A stretch of DNA of 64,000 nt from Loripinus fragilis (taxonomy: Eukaryota; Mollusca; Bivalvia; Lucinida; Lucinidae): the NCBI GenBank assembly GCA_964019695.1, contig OZ026515.1, positions 72,551,644 through 72,615,643 on the forward strand, given 5' to 3'. The notes beneath the pieces were generated by a model. The model ran no database searches. It was not told where the DNA came from and worked only from the letters and a program-made list of their open reading frames with translations. This document shows, piece by piece, positions 36,255-49,009 of the stretch; the stretch's first letter is position 1, and every line of letters starts with the position of its first letter. The position numbers were made by a program, and so were the translations under genes.

Positions 36255-36770
36255 GTGATGATACTTTACGTCCCGGTCAACAATTTTTTCAGTCATGTAG
36301 GAACGTTTTCTTGTCTTCAAGGGTTTAGCTAGACTGGCATCAGTCCACTAAATATATATAATTACATTTATAATTATATTTTATCTATGGAAAAATTCAT
36401 CTTCAAAAAAAATCTATCCTCCCTGATAGTCAAATTTAGTGATGTCCAAGCCGAGAATTTCTACTTCCAAGTAAATTTTATAAATTGCTATCTTAGAGAG
36501 ATTATCAGTTATACTAAAAAATTGACATTAGAGACTGGGGCCAGTCTAGGGTTTAGCCAGAACTAAGCAGAGGATATATTGCCTTCCTCAAGGACACAAC
36601 GCAGTGCCCCTGGGTGAGTCTCGAACTAGAGGTCCTTCGATCGAAGTGTACCACTCTATCACTGAGTCACTGCCTTCCTCAAGGACACAACGCAGTGCCC
36701 CCGGGTGAGTATCGAACTAGAGATCCTTCGATTCCAAGTGTTACACTCTTTCACTGATAGAGTCACTGCC
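36255..36770 (-). mobile_element. tRNA-derived SINE (family 1 relative), reverse, split by a MITE and with duplicated head
   Basis: On the minus strand the head reads 'actcagtgatagagtgg' (box A) and 'agttcgagact' (box B), and the body reads 'gcactgcgttgtgtccttga'. The tail 'gggacgtaaag' type is at 36258-36275 (plus strand 'ctttacgtcccggtcaaca'). A second, very similar head (with box-B-like 'agttcgatact') follows upstream at about 36672-36770, so the tRNA-like part is tandemly duplicated. The body is split at 36330-36548 by a MITE. Confidence 0.75.
36330..36548. mobile_element. MITE inserted in a SINE, 9-bp target duplication
   Basis: The inverted termini are 'tagactggcatcagtcc' and 'gactggggccagtcta'. 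The exact duplicate 'gggtttagc' flanks at 36321-36329 and 36549-36557. Removing the element and one duplicate restores a contiguous SINE body. It is 219 bp, AT-rich and has no ORF. Confidence 0.82.
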
Positions 36771-37029
36771 TTGCTCAATGCAATTCATTGAGCTTATGAA
36801 TGGGCTTTTGCTTTTTTATTAGACGCATATCATATGACTGCATTGAAAGCATTGTCGCAAACAGGAAGCATGCTAGCACACACTAACCTGTCGCCTTTCG
36901 CTCGGTGCACACTGGGATTGAACCGCCATTTTTATTAAAAATATATTATGCGATCACTGCTTGTATGACTCAGGGCTTTACATTCAGGAAATATTGACTA
37001 AACAGGAAATGATAAACTGTCAAAAATTT

Positions 37030-37175
37030 AACTTTTTGCTATTTTTAACAATAAATTCTGTCACTACAAGAGTGCGAGAATTGAACATGACTAGCCAAAT
37101 ATCGCTAGTTACCCATGATGCAAAGGGCGAAATGCGAGAGATCTAGATGAGGTATCGTCAGGTCTCATGAGAATG
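37030..37175 (-). repeat. dispersed repeat D, copy 1
   Basis: The reverse complement matches 43765-43908 at roughly 90% by eye. Landmarks are 'gagacctgacgatacctcat', 'agatctctcgcatttcgcc' and 'ttattgttaaaaata'. The overlapping 61-codon frame is incidental. Confidence 0.8.
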
Positions 37176-37591
37176 GCATTGAAAGCTTTTGGTTTCGACG
37201 CTATATGAGCATGATGAGTGATATAAGCTTCTGTGCATGTGCATGGCTTTCAACTAATTTTCAGTGATGTCAGGGCTGTCAGTTATCTTATCACTATGTT
37301 CCTAGACCAGGCTCCATAGCGGTTTTCTTTATGGAAACCGGTAGATGGGTCCTTTGGCAAACAGTGAAGACCCGGATTAAATCACGGCCGATAAAGACGT
37401 ATTTCATCAGGGAATGTAAGTTTTAGTGAGATAAAAACAATGTTCAGGGACAGAAATACGCCATTTTATATTTTTTGTACCGGCAACCATCTACTTCAAT
37501 AACTTCAATATGTATAGGATAATCCATCAAAATGAAAATGGTTAACCTATTCATAACAGAATACTTTACACAGTAAATGATAACTAGTTTT

Positions 37592-37910
37592 TTGTGGTCG
37601 GACTGAAAGTAAGTAAAGGCCTAAAGATAAGGAATCGATACAATCAAGTACCACAGCTGACCCAGGATACGAATGGGTAAGTGACAAACTCACAGTTAGA
37701 CAAACAAACGAGAGCAAAGAGGTCAGGTGACCACAAGGCACAAATAAACAGCCGCGCACAAAGGCATAACAAACACGAGACAGAAAAAACCCCATAAAAC
37801 AACACAAAAGAAGTACCGCCTTGGAACGATCAGTAAATTTTTTACTGGTGGGCTTAAACCAGTTTCATGGCGCCAACCTCACCCTTGATTCTGATGTGGA
37901 CCAGGACACA
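37592..37910 (-). repeat. dispersed SINE-like repeat, family C, copy 2
   Basis: The reverse complement aligns with 2529-2845 from 'ccacatcagaatcaagggtg' to 'cctttacttac', including 'gttccaaggcggtacttctt' and 'gtggtcacctgacctctttg'. It lacks a short 'ctgggaaagggctga' segment present in copy 1. The 86-codon frame on this strand is not a gene. Confidence 0.8.
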
Positions 37911-39264
37911 TTTGTGAAGTCAGATTACCAGTCCGAAGCGAAAGCAATCGTTCTATGTTGACTGGCAATCAAGCTTTTTTCCCTTTCAACGGACTACTTT
38001 AGATGGCATATATCTGTATATTAAATTGTTACACAGTAATACATATGTTGCTAATGGCAATGATAAGATTTTGCAAAAGAATGTGAACTACTCTGAAAGG
38101 ATTAATCAGAGCACGTGTACGAACATTTTTGCAAAAAGGCAGGCAGGATAAATGATCTATAATGATTTATAATGAATAAAATGAAAGTTATGCCCGTTTT
38201 ATAGGGTTATAGTGGTTATTTGATTGCAAAGCTTGCATGCTGAATAGAATTATGGACTTATTCAACTTCATTATTTGCGACCATTAAGTACCTAAAAGTG
38301 TATCATTAACAACAGACACATTGTAACTGAAGTTCATAAATAGTGAGCTAAATAGCGTGAAAAAAGCCTGTGAAATGTCCCCATACATATACCTAAAACC
38401 TGGTCTTGATGGCCATATTACGACAATCGTACACTGTTGACACTCGTGCAGCCGGCTGATAGGTAAATGAAAGCCACACGTTCATAAACACGTTTGCGAA
38501 CAGTGAAAATCCTGTTCAGCCGGTTTATGCTGACTTATCAGGATATACACTGTTTTCAACCACAAAGCATACATATATTCAGCAGCAGAATGAATAACAA
38601 TCCGATATGTCAATTTGCTAACCGGTATCGCCACAGATTAGAATTACGTTTGCGGTCATATATACTTATTAACAGTCATAAATTGCCACAAATTTGACAG
38701 GTTGTCGTAAAATTCTTCAACCAGATCCATAAATGGTCTGCACTGTATCTTTCGCGTATAATTAGAACATAGTTAGGGAATAATATATGTAAAGCGGCAA
38801 ATCAGGCCATTGAAGCACTAGTAATTACCGCGGGTAGATGAAACCCGAATCCCACGGTTTTTTCCATCAAAACCGCCATTTTGAAACTAGTCATGTGCAA
38901 ATGGGCTGTGATTAATACCTGCGCAATCGGCTATGTTCGTGCAGCTCCGCCGTAAATCATTTTAACGAGTTTGAGGTTGATGTGGCCATAAACCTGAGAA
39001 AATGCTGCTTACCACGTGTGATAATACATGTATCAGCATATCAGCAATGTCCACTTGGCACAGTCTGGTCAAGTGCTGAAAAGTGGTGGACGGAGGCTAC
39101 CCTGATCGATCTCTGGCATTGTAGAAGCATGTAACATTGAGAAATCAATCAACGCCACTTAAGATTGTATCTCAAGCAATTTGTGGCATGCGGAAAATGC
39201 ACAGACACAGGGTTTCATAGTTAGTGTTTTTGGTACTATGCATCACCTACCACAGTTTTTGTTT
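37911..39264. other. unassigned intergenic DNA
   Basis: I see no supported gene or repeat. The short frame at 38494 (67 codons) is motif-free. Confidence 0.4.
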
Positions 39265-39370
39265 TTGCTTATTCTTTACGTTCCAGCCAACAATGTTTTA
39301 GTCATATCGGTACGTTTCCTGTGCTGAGCCAGAAGTAAACAGAGATAAAAGTATCTTGCTCAAAGCCGAA
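39265..39370 (-). mobile_element. SINE tail fragment
   Basis: The plus strand 'ctttacgttccagccaacaa' ... 'gctgagccagaagtaaac' ... 'tatcttgctcaaagcc' follows the order of the family 1 SINE body and tail in reverse. The tRNA-like head is missing. Confidence 0.6.
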
Positions 39371-42300
39371 CCAATCACTGTTCAATTGTGCATAGAAATC
39401 AAACGTGGTTTATACACGTTGAGTTCTTAACGTGTATAGAAAAGTGCCACATCCCTAAACGCATATTTTGTTTAGCCATTTCAGCTTTCAAAACATGATA
39501 AAATACTAAACCGGGAAAGGCTGAAATTGATATAATAAAATTGTGTTCTTAGCAAAGTGCGTTGATGATTTTCTTCTGATTGCTAGATGAATATCGGATA
39601 TCAGTATTTTATGTCATTAGTTTTCGCGACTCACATGCAAGCATTCTTATAGTCATGTTCTACCGATGCTGTCAATAGATGAGCTTTTTTTGCTTTTAAA
39701 CTCAATAAATTCATGATAAAGATTAATATGAAAGTGCCAAAAAGCAGATGTGGAAAGAGTGCGAATCAATAACTGATTGATAGGCAAATTAATGGTCTTT
39801 ACTTGTTTAATAAATGACCTTTATTTAAAGTCACTTCCGTTTATTAGCAATCGACACAAGCCCAGTGGACTTTTTATTGCAATTTACAAAGAACTTGAGA
39901 AATTCTACAATCTGAAGAATATAAATTTCTTACACCATAATCTCAATTTTGATATCATTGTGGACTGAGTCAGGGTGTGTACGTAACGCTGTATCACAAA
40001 ATCACGTCTGCAAAAGTCATATCGTGCCTGCTTGAATCCCATTAACAAGCAAAGTAGTAGGGTAAACTGGCCCTGTTTAGGACGAGTTGTCGATTGAAAC
40101 AAAGTGTTGAAGACGAGACACGACGACGCACACCGGACATTGAGTGATCACGTTAGTTCACTTTCAACATTTTATGTTCAGGTTAGCTAACATTACATAC
40201 AATACTCAAAATATCAGTATCAAAGGACTTTGCTACTAATAAACAAGACCATTCCAATAGTGTGGTCATTATATGTTCTGTACTAAATTTAAACTATCAG
40301 CAGATCGTATACAGGTATTGAAAGTTTTAACGGCTTTGGGATTCACCTTACGTCACTAGCATAAACTGTGAAAGTATTTTTCAGCGGCAGCTGTCTAGAT
40401 TTGAGTTTCCTCTAAAATATCCACCAATGATAAACAATCTTACATTGTAAAGCAAGTAAACGGTGTTCTCATTTGATAATAACTTAGACTGTCAGTGATA
40501 AGTCTGCTAGACTCTTACACAGTCTAGATATTAAAATAGTAGACTGTAATACACCGTTTATCGGATTAAAATTCCAGCCAAGTCATTGGTTTAAAAACTG
40601 TCACCCTCATCGTCTGCTGAAATTCCTATCTACAATTGAAACAAGAAGCGAGCTAGTGTGAATTGAAATGACCGAAGAAATATTTAGAACACTGATTAGC
40701 TTAATGTTTCTTTTTTCTCCAATTAACTTTCATTGAAGAATGGCAGCATATCACAACTAGCAATAATTATCAAATGTAATGCTCTACACATTAATTGGGG
40801 CAGAGATAACTTAATAACTATTTTGTCTGCTAGCGACAACTTAAATATGTTGTGCTGCTTTTATTTGCAAACAATTTGGACACAAATCAGAACCTAAAAA
40901 ATACTGGGTTTGATCTTGGTCCAAAACGTTCGACACTCTGACCATAAAACCGAGAGTATTTTGATAAAAGCTCACATTAACAAAAAAACAACAACAAAAA
41001 AACCCAAAAAACTAGCAGATGACAACAATTTTATAGCATGCTAAGAACTAAGCCATATAGATCTACATACTCCAGAGCTCTGATAATTTTTTCCATCTTG
41101 CATTTCTTCTGCTGCGAGCAGTTTGGCTACAAAGTAATGCACGTTTGGGCGCTACAGAAATAAAATCATCTGAATATATAAATCTCTATTAATTTTAATG
41201 CTTCAAATATCGCCAATCTACTGTGCATAAAATATCTTCCAATACAACAGGACATTAAATGTATGTTCTCATTTGAATGCCGCTGAATATCTTTTTTAAA
41301 GATATTTTTGTTTTATATATACCCTTGTTCGAGCAATGGTCCAAAAGTTCAGATAGTTACCTTGTAGCTTTATCCAGAGACATGTTTGAGTGACATAATT
41401 GTAACATGCACCATTCAAACGAACAAGCGTTGACCTTTATTCTGATGCTAGTATTTTCTCGCTGTACTGTTTCGTTTAATAGTTATAAGACTTTGTATAT
41501 GGTCCACTCCATACCACTGGCCTGTTTTCATGTTATAGAATTATAATACAATTTGAATCTGACTCTTTCAAGTCCTGCATCTTTAAAATTTACAAAGTAA
41601 AACTGCCATGTATTTTTACTTTTTGTTACTTATAATGTCAATTCAAATGTAAGAATGGCGACAGGTTGTGTCGATTCAATATTTCAAGCACAAAGCGCGT
41701 TTCTATGACGTCATTGAAATTGACAACTACGTCATTTTGAGTTCTTTGCAGAATTTATATTTCAGAGAATATTCAATTTTGTCTATTGATTTGGACTAAA
41801 AATATACCAAACCTAATATCGGCGAAATATTTAACACCAATATTATTTTGAATATGAAATATGTTAATCTTAATTGGAATATTGTAAAAAGTTTAATCTT
41901 TGTTTAAAAATGATTGATTATAAATAAGAAATTTCAAAATTGTTATTGGTTTCAGACGGATGGTTTGTGCTCAAATTAATCCCATATTGCACCATTTTAC
42001 GATATAGTGCACATTTTGGCAATAGATTGGGTTTTGGTTTGAGATATACACATGCAAATTTGTGTACCTCAGAATATTGACCTAATTTGTGGACTCGTTT
42101 TAATTTTCTTGTGTGGGCTGCTATCAGTCTCCGACGATACAGACTATTCATAATTGCTTCAGACAAAAGTCAGCTCATCTAAGATTGCCTAAAATCTGTT
42201 TTTTATCTTTAAAGCAGCTGTTTTTACTGCAGTATGGGCTGGTCAAACTTTCAAGTGGTCCAAAATTGATTATAACTGGCAGTTGCATAGCCATTCATTT

Positions 42301-42585
42301 AAGGGCCTAGGAATCCGAGATCATGTAGAAACTTCACCATATATACAGGACATAATGACTTTTGGATGAACATTACGCAGCCATAAATATAAATTGCTGA
42401 GACTGCTCTTGTCTCAATTGTGAGGGCTCTTATATGCACAGTCTGTCTGATAGGTCAGTGCATTGAGGGTATTGCTGTTTTGGGGTCGTTTTCTGGCCAC
42501 TCCTTCAAGTTACATAAAACTTGTCAGAGCGGTGTATAAAAAAAGAATATATTATTCAAGTTCTGCGAGATATATATGATTTGTC
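39371..42585. other. unassigned AT-rich DNA
   Basis: About 3.2 kb in which I find no gene, tRNA or clear repeat. Short frames at 39777, 39905, 41918 and 42113 have no domains. Confidence 0.4.
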
Positions 42586-42587
42586 AT

Positions 42588-42641
<54 letters not shown>
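42588..42641 (+). repeat. (AAT)n microsatellite
   Basis: About 17 AAT triplets. This explains the poly-Asn and poly-Ile open frames on the two strands. Confidence 0.98.
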
Positions 42642-42642
<1 letters not shown>

Positions 42643-42704
42643 ATTTTGCAACCATCACGATAAGGAAGTTTTGGTGAAATCGTGTTTTTACCGTTATGTA
42701 TCTG

Positions 42705-42770
42705 TTTTGGTATCTCTTGGGTTGGTTTGTATTCTGTGATTGTGTTTTTTTCTCGTCATACTCACTCATT
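42705..42770 (+). repeat. possible retroelement tail
   Basis: 'gtgattgtgtttttttctcg' then 'tcatactcactcatttattg' loosely matches the tail at the end of the 10544-11358 fragment. Confidence 0.35.
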
Positions 42771-43504
42771 TATTGTTTTGTCACATAGTCCCTATGTTTG
42801 TATCCTGGCAACACTGCTTTTGTTCTAATAAATTAATAGGCAAAAATAGTAAAAAGCAGCAACTTTTATTTGGCTGAGAAGGGCACATAAGAGTAACTCT
42901 TTGGACTCTCTAAGGGGAAAGCTTTGTCTTGTTCTCTTACTCTATTACATGTACATGTCATTGACTTAAAGAGAAAGTACATTCATTTACTCACAATGCG
43001 GCTTGACATTAAGATGCGAGTCAATTATCAATGAATGCTAGATTGTTTTGGTTGCGAACAGCCTGTTGCACAATTTACAAGATTGCAGATCCACAGATCA
43101 ACGTCATGTACATACAGTACTTTTACATGAAACAGTGATCAAATACTGAATGTATTCCTTAAAGAACATCTACCCAAACTCACCCCTAGTGACTCACCAG
43201 TTTGTTGTATCAACAACAACTTAACTACACTTATGTAGCCAATAACAGAAAAGTAAAATTTCTCCTGCCAGCAACTAAAACTCTAAAAGTTCAACATCAG
43301 AATTTACATATGGCATGTTAAAATCAAACATATTTAATCGATGCTAGGGGGTATTGTGTTTCACAAGCAAAAGTGATGTTCAGAAAACGCTGGAGCATTG
43401 AAAAAGTATGATGAATCTGTCAGATTTTGTATGTGAGCTTAACAAGGTGTTTGTTTGTATCACAATATAATCTAAGACTAAGATTTGGCAAGTGGAATAT
43501 ATTT
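42771..43504. other. unassigned intergenic DNA
   Basis: Nothing supportable was found. Confidence 0.4.
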
Positions 43505-43580
43505 TAGCACAACTCCCCGATGACTGCCGCAGTGCGGCTCCTGTCTGTTCTAAGGTGGAAATTCTGTTGTTGTAAGTCAT
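43505..43580 (+). repeat. retroelement-related fragment
   Basis: 'gttctaaggtggaaattctg' and 'ttgttg', preceded by a 'gcggctcctgtct' context, matches 'gttctaaggcggtggttctg' in the insert at 10544-11358. Confidence 0.45.
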
Positions 43581-43584
43581 TGCT

Positions 43585-43772
43585 GCATCAATTGTGCGTT
43601 GCGTGGTCTCGTATTTAGTCCTGGCTTTATGTTGCATCAATTGGGCGGTGTGTGGTTTCGTATTTAGTCCTGGCTTTATGTTGCTTCAATTGGGCGGTGT
43701 GGGGTCTCGTATTTAGTCCTGGCTTTATGTTGCTTCAAATGGGCGGTGTGGGGTCTCGTATGTAGTCCTGGC
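43585..43772 (+). repeat. 49-bp tandem repeat, four copies
   Basis: Units start at 43585, 43634, 43683 and 43732, each 'gc.tcaattgggcggtgtg' ... 'gtctcgtatttagtcctgg'. The copies are highly similar. Confidence 0.93.
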
Positions 43773-43908
43773 TCATTCTCGCGAGACCTGACGATACCTC
43801 ATCTAGATCTCTCGCATTTCGCCCTTTGCATTATGGGTAACTAGCGAAATTTGGCTAGTCCCGTTCAATTCTCGCACTCCTGTAGTGACAGACTTTATTG
43901 TTAAAAAT
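43765..43908 (+). repeat. dispersed repeat D, copy 2
   Basis: The counterpart of 37030-37175 in opposite orientation. It bridges the 49-bp repeat on its left and the 29-bp minisatellite that begins immediately on its right. Confidence 0.8.
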
Positions 43909-46900
43909 AACATGTTCTAGTGCGCTGTCCTATGTGTGCCATGTTCTAGTGCGTTGTCCTATGTGTTCCAGGTTCTAGTGCGTTGTCCTATGTGTGCCAT
44001 GTTCTAGTGCATTGTCCTCTGGGTACCATGTTCTAGTGCGTTGTCCTCTGGATACCATGTTCTAGTGCGCTGTCCTATGTATGCCATGTTCTAGTGCGCT
44101 GTCCTATGTGTGCAATGTTCTAGTGCGTTGTCCTATGTGTGCCATGTTCTAGTGCGTTGCCCTCTGGGTACCATGTTCTAGTGCGATGCCCTCTGGGTAC
44201 CATGTTCTAGTGCGTTGCCCTCTGGGTACCATGTTCTAGTGCGTTGTCCTCTGTGTGCCATGTTCTAGTGCGTTGTCCTCTGGGTACCATGTTCCAGTGC
44301 GATGCCCTCTGGGTACCATATTCTAGTGCGTTGTCCTCTCTGTGCCATGTTCTAGTGCGCTGTCCTATGTGTGTCATGTTCTAGTGCGTTGTCCTATGTG
44401 TGCCATGTGCTAGTGCGTTGTCCTCTGGGTACCATGTTCTAGTGCGTTGTCCTATGTGTGCCATGTTCTAGTGCGTTGTCCTCTGGGTACCATGTTCTAG
44501 TGCGTTGCCCTCTGGGTACCATGTTCTAGTGCGGTGTCCTCTGGGTGCCATGTTCTAGTGCGTTGTCCTATGTGTGCCATGTTCTAGTGCATTGTCCTAT
44601 GTGTGCCATGTTCAGTGCGTTGTCCTCTGGGTACCATGTTCTAGTGCGTTGCCCTCTGGGTACCATGTTCTAGTGCGTTGTCCTATGTGTGCCATGTTCT
44701 AATGCGTTGTCCTATGTGTGCCATGTTCTAGTGCGCTGTCCTATGTGTGCCATGTTTAGTGCGTTGTCCTCTGGGTACCATGTTCTAGTGCGTTGCCCTC
44801 TGGGTACCATGTTCTAGTGCGTTGTCCTATGTGTGCCATGTTCTAGTGCGTTGTCCTATGTGTGCCATGTTCTAGTGCGTTGTCCTGTGTGTGCCATGTT
44901 CTAGTGCGTTGTCCTATGTGTGCAATGTTCTAGTGCGATGTCCTCTGGGTACAATGTTCTAGTGCGCTGTCCTATGTGTGCCATGTTCTAGTGCGTTGTC
45001 CTATGTGTGCCATGTTCTAGTGCGCTGTCCTATGTGTGCCATGTTCTAGTGCGTTGTCCTCTGGGTACCATGTTCTAGTGCGTTGCCCTCTGGGTACCAT
45101 GTTCTAGTGCGTTGTCCTATGTGTGCCATGTTCTAGTGCGTTGTCCTATGTGTGCCATGTTCTAGTGCGCTGTCCTCAGGGTACCATGTTCTAGTGCGCT
45201 GTCCTATGTGTGCCATGTTCAGTGCGTTGTCCTCTGGGTACCATGTTCTAGTGCGTTGCCCTCTGGGTACCATGTTCTAGTGCGTTGCCCTCTGGGTACC
45301 ATGTTCTAGTGCGTTGTCCTATGTGTGCCATGTTCTAGTGCGTTGTCCTATGTGTGCCATGTTCTAGTGCGCTGTCCTCAGGGTACCATGTTCTAGTGCG
45401 CTGTCCTATGTGTTCCATGTTCAGTGCGTTGTCCTCTGGGTACCATGTTCTAGTGCGTTGCCCTCTGGGTACCATGTTCTAGTGCGTTGTCCTATGTGTG
45501 CCATGTTCAGTGCGTTGTCCTCTGGGTACCATGTTCTAGTGCGTTGCCCTCTGGGTACCATGTTCTAGTGCGTTGTCCTATGTGTGCCATGTTCTAGTGC
45601 GTTGTCCTATGTGTGCCATACTCTAGTGCGCTGTCCTCAGGGTACCATGTTCTAGTGCGCTGTCCTATGTGTTCCATGTTCAGTGCGTTGTCCTCTGGGT
45701 ACCATGTTCTAGTGCGTTGCCCTCTGGGTGCCATGTTCTAGTGCGTTGCCCTCTGGGTACCATGTTCTAGTGCGTTGTCCTATGTGTGCCATGTTCTAGT
45801 GCGCTGTCCTATGTGTGCCATGTTCTAGTGCGTTGTCCTCTGGGTGCAATGTTCTAGTGCGTTGTCCTCTGGATGCCATATTCTAGTACGTTGTTCTCTG
45901 GGTGCCATGGGCTGAACTTTGTCGTCATATTTACATGTGGTTACCATGTTCTAGTGCGTTGTCCTCTGGGTACCATGTTCTAGTGCGTTGCCCTCTGGGT
46001 ACCATGTTCTAGTGCGTTGTCCTATGTGTGCCATGTTCTAGTGCGGTGTCCTCTGGGTACCATGTTCTAGTGCGTTGTCCTATGTGTGCCATGTTCTAGT
46101 GCGTTGTCCTATGTGTGCCATGTTCTAGTGCGTTGTCCTATGTGTGCCATGTTCTAGTGCGTTGTCCTCTGGGTACCATGTTCTAGTGCGTTGTCCTATG
46201 TGTGCCATGTTCTAGTGCATTGTCCTCTGGGTACCATGTTCTAGTGCGTTGTCCTATGTGTGCCATGTTCTAGTGCGATGCCCTCTGGGTACCATGTTCT
46301 AGTGCGCTGTCCTATGTGTGCCATGTTCTAGTGCGTTGTCCTATGTGTGCCATGTTCTAGTGCGATGTCCTATGTGTGCCATATTCTAGTGCGTTGTCCT
46401 CTGGGTGCAATGTTCTAGTGCGTTGTCCTCTGGGTACCATGTTCTAGTGCGCTGACCTATGTGTGCCATGTTATAGTGCGTTGTCCTATGTGTGCAATGT
46501 TCTAGTTCGCTGTCCTATGTGTGCCATGTTCTAGTGCGTTGTCCTATGTGTGCCATGTTCTAGTGTGTTGTCCTCTGTGTGCCATGTTCTAGTGCGTTGT
46601 CCTCTGGGTACCATGCTCTAGTGCGTTGTCCTATGTGTGCCATGTTCTAGTGCGCTGTCCTATGTGTGCCATGTTCTAGTGCGTTGTCCTATGTGTGCCA
46701 TGTTCTAGTGCGGTGTCCTCTGGGTACCATGTTCTAGTGCGTTGTCCTATGTGTGCCATGTTCTAGTGCGTTGTCCTCTGGGTACCATGTTCTAGTGCGT
46801 TGTCCTATGTGTGCCATGTTCTAGTGCGTTGCCCTCTGGGTACCATGTTCTAGTGCGTTGTCCTATGTGTGCCATGTTCTAGTGCGATGTCCTATGTGTA

Positions 46901-48415
46901 CCATGTTCTAGTGCGTTGTCCTATGTGTGCCATGTTCAGTGCGTTGTCCTCTGGGTACCATGTTCAGTGCGTTGTCCTCTGGGTACCATGTTCTAGTGCG
47001 TTGTCCTATGTGTGCCATGTTCTAGTGCGCTGTCCTATGTGTGCCATGTTCTAGTGCGTTGTCCTATGTGTGCAATGTTCTAGTGCGCTGTCCTATGTGT
47101 GCCATGTTCTAGTGCGTTGTCCTATGTGTGCAATGTTCTAGTGCGATGTCCTCTGGGTACCATGTTCTAGTGCGTTGTCCTATGTGTGCCATGTTCTAGT
47201 GCGCTGTCCTATGTGTGCCATGTTCTAGTGCGTTGTCCTATGTGTGCCATGTTCTAGTGCGTTGTCCTCTGGGTACCATGTTCTAGTGCGTTGTCCTCTG
47301 GGTACCATGTTCTAGTGCGTTGTCATATGTGTACCATGTTCTAGTGCGTTGTCCTCTGTGTGCCATGTTCTAGTGCGTTGTCCTCTGGGTACCATGTTCT
47401 AGTGCGTTGTCCTATGTGTGCCATGTTCTAGTGCGCTGTCCTATGTGTGCCATGTTCTAGTGGGCTGTCCTATGTGTGTCATGTTCTAGTGCGTTGTCCT
47501 ATGTGTGCCATGTTCTAGTGCGTTGTCCTATGTGTGCCATGTTCTAGTGCGTTGTCCTATGTGTGCAATGTTCTAGTGCGATGTCCTCTGGGTACCATGT
47601 TCTAGTGCGTTGTCCTATGTGTGCCATGTTCTAGTGCGTTGTCCTATGTGTGCCATGTTCTAGTGCGATGTCCTCTGGGTACCATGTTCTAGTGCGTTGT
47701 CCTCTGTGTGCCATGTTCTAGTGCGCTGACCAATGTGTGCCATGTTCTAGTGCGTTGTCCTATGTGTGCAATGTTCTAGTGCGTTGTCCTATGTGTGCAA
47801 TGTTCTAGTGCGCTGTCCTATGTGTGCAATGTTCTAGTGCGATGTCCCCTGGGTACCATGTTCTAGTGCGTTGTCCTATGTGTGCCATGTTCTAGTGCGC
47901 TGTCCTATGTGTGCCATGTTCTAGTGCGTTGTCCTATGTGTGCAATGTTCTAGTGCGCTGTCCTATGTGTGCCATGTTCTAGTGCGTTGTCCTATGTGTG
48001 CAATGTTCTAGTGCGATGTCCTCTGGGTACCATGTTCTAGTGCGTTGTCCTATGTGTGCCATGTTCTAGTGCGTTGTCCTCTGTGTGCCATGTTCTAGTG
48101 CGATGTCCTATGTGTGCCATGTTCTAGTGCGATGTCCTCTGGGTACAATGTTCTAGTGCGCTGTCCTATGTGTGCCATGTTCTAGTGCGTTGTCCTATGT
48201 GTGCCATGTTCTAGTGCGTTTCCCTCTGGGTACCATGTTCAGTGCGTTGTCCTCTGGGTACCATGTTCTAGTGCGTTGTCCTATGTGTGCCATGTTCTAG
48301 TGCGTTGTCCTCTGGGTGCAATGTTCTAGTGCGTTGTCCTCTGGATGCCATATTCTAGTACGTTGTCCTCTGGGTGCCATGGGCTGAACTTTGTCGTCAT
48401 ATTTACATATGGTTG
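43909..48415 (+). repeat. 29-bp minisatellite array, about 155 copies
   Basis: The unit is 'catgttctagtgcgttgtcc' plus either 'tatgtgtgc' or 'tctgggtac'. These two endings form two main unit types, with minor variants at 'gcgttg', 'gcgctg' and 'gcgatg', and several 28/26-bp units where 'ttctagtg' is shortened to 'ttcagtg'. Array-edge sequence 'gggctgaactttgtcgtcat' occurs at the real right end (about 48381) and also inside (about 45909), 2472 bp apart, which indicates a segmental duplication. The open frame at 46869-47054 is an artefact of the repeat. Confidence 0.97.
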
Positions 48416-48574
48416 CAATCTGGAAGTACTGGTAGTAATTAACCATTTTGTTGCCATAAAAATCCAAAAATCTGGCCTGAGCTGATGTCGTCTGCTGCAT
48501 GTTTTTGCTCAAATAACAGATGGTTATCAGATCACAGGCAAAGGCAGTTAAAACAGTGATCACTGAGGGAGAGT

Positions 48575-48715
48575 GTACTAAGCGTTACACCAACAGCTAA
48601 AATGCCATATGGAGACAGAGCCGCAGCTTAGAGTATCATCCGGCAAACTAGAGGAGCCATGGTCGAACGTGGGACCCCTGGGTACAAGGCGAGTGGTTTA
48701 TCCAAAACATTATGG
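48575..48715 (-). repeat. SINE-like repeat, family 3 (partial, reverse)
   Basis: The minus strand 'cttgtacccaggggtccc' ... 'acgttcgacc' ... 'ccggatgatactctaagctg' matches 4455-4545. The box-B-like element suggests a tRNA-derived head. Confidence 0.5.
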
Positions 48716-49009
48716 CGGTTCCTAACTGTGAGCAGGCTACTCCATTGGGGGCAGTTTGGTCTTGTGTTCACACTGTTTGCTACCTTTGCTTTCGAAAACT
48801 CTGCAGGCGATAGTCTGGTGTATGTACTCGATTTTTAAAGTCAAAAATACACCTATCGTTAGGAAAAAAGAAAGTGGTAGAGTAAGGTTAAATGAACATA
48901 ACCATTTTAAATGAATGAAGAACGAATAGTAATGAGAAAATTGCCGTACAACTTGTATCTTTATGTCATAAAAGTCATCGTGAGACAGTGCAAGAGATTA
49001 CCATACCTA

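Noticed and set aside
42521..42769. Poly-Asn and poly-Ile proteins
   Set aside because: Artefacts of the (AAT)n microsatellite.
46869..47054. Cys-rich 61-codon ORF in the 29-bp array
   Set aside because: A by-product of the repeat; 29 bp cycles through all frames.
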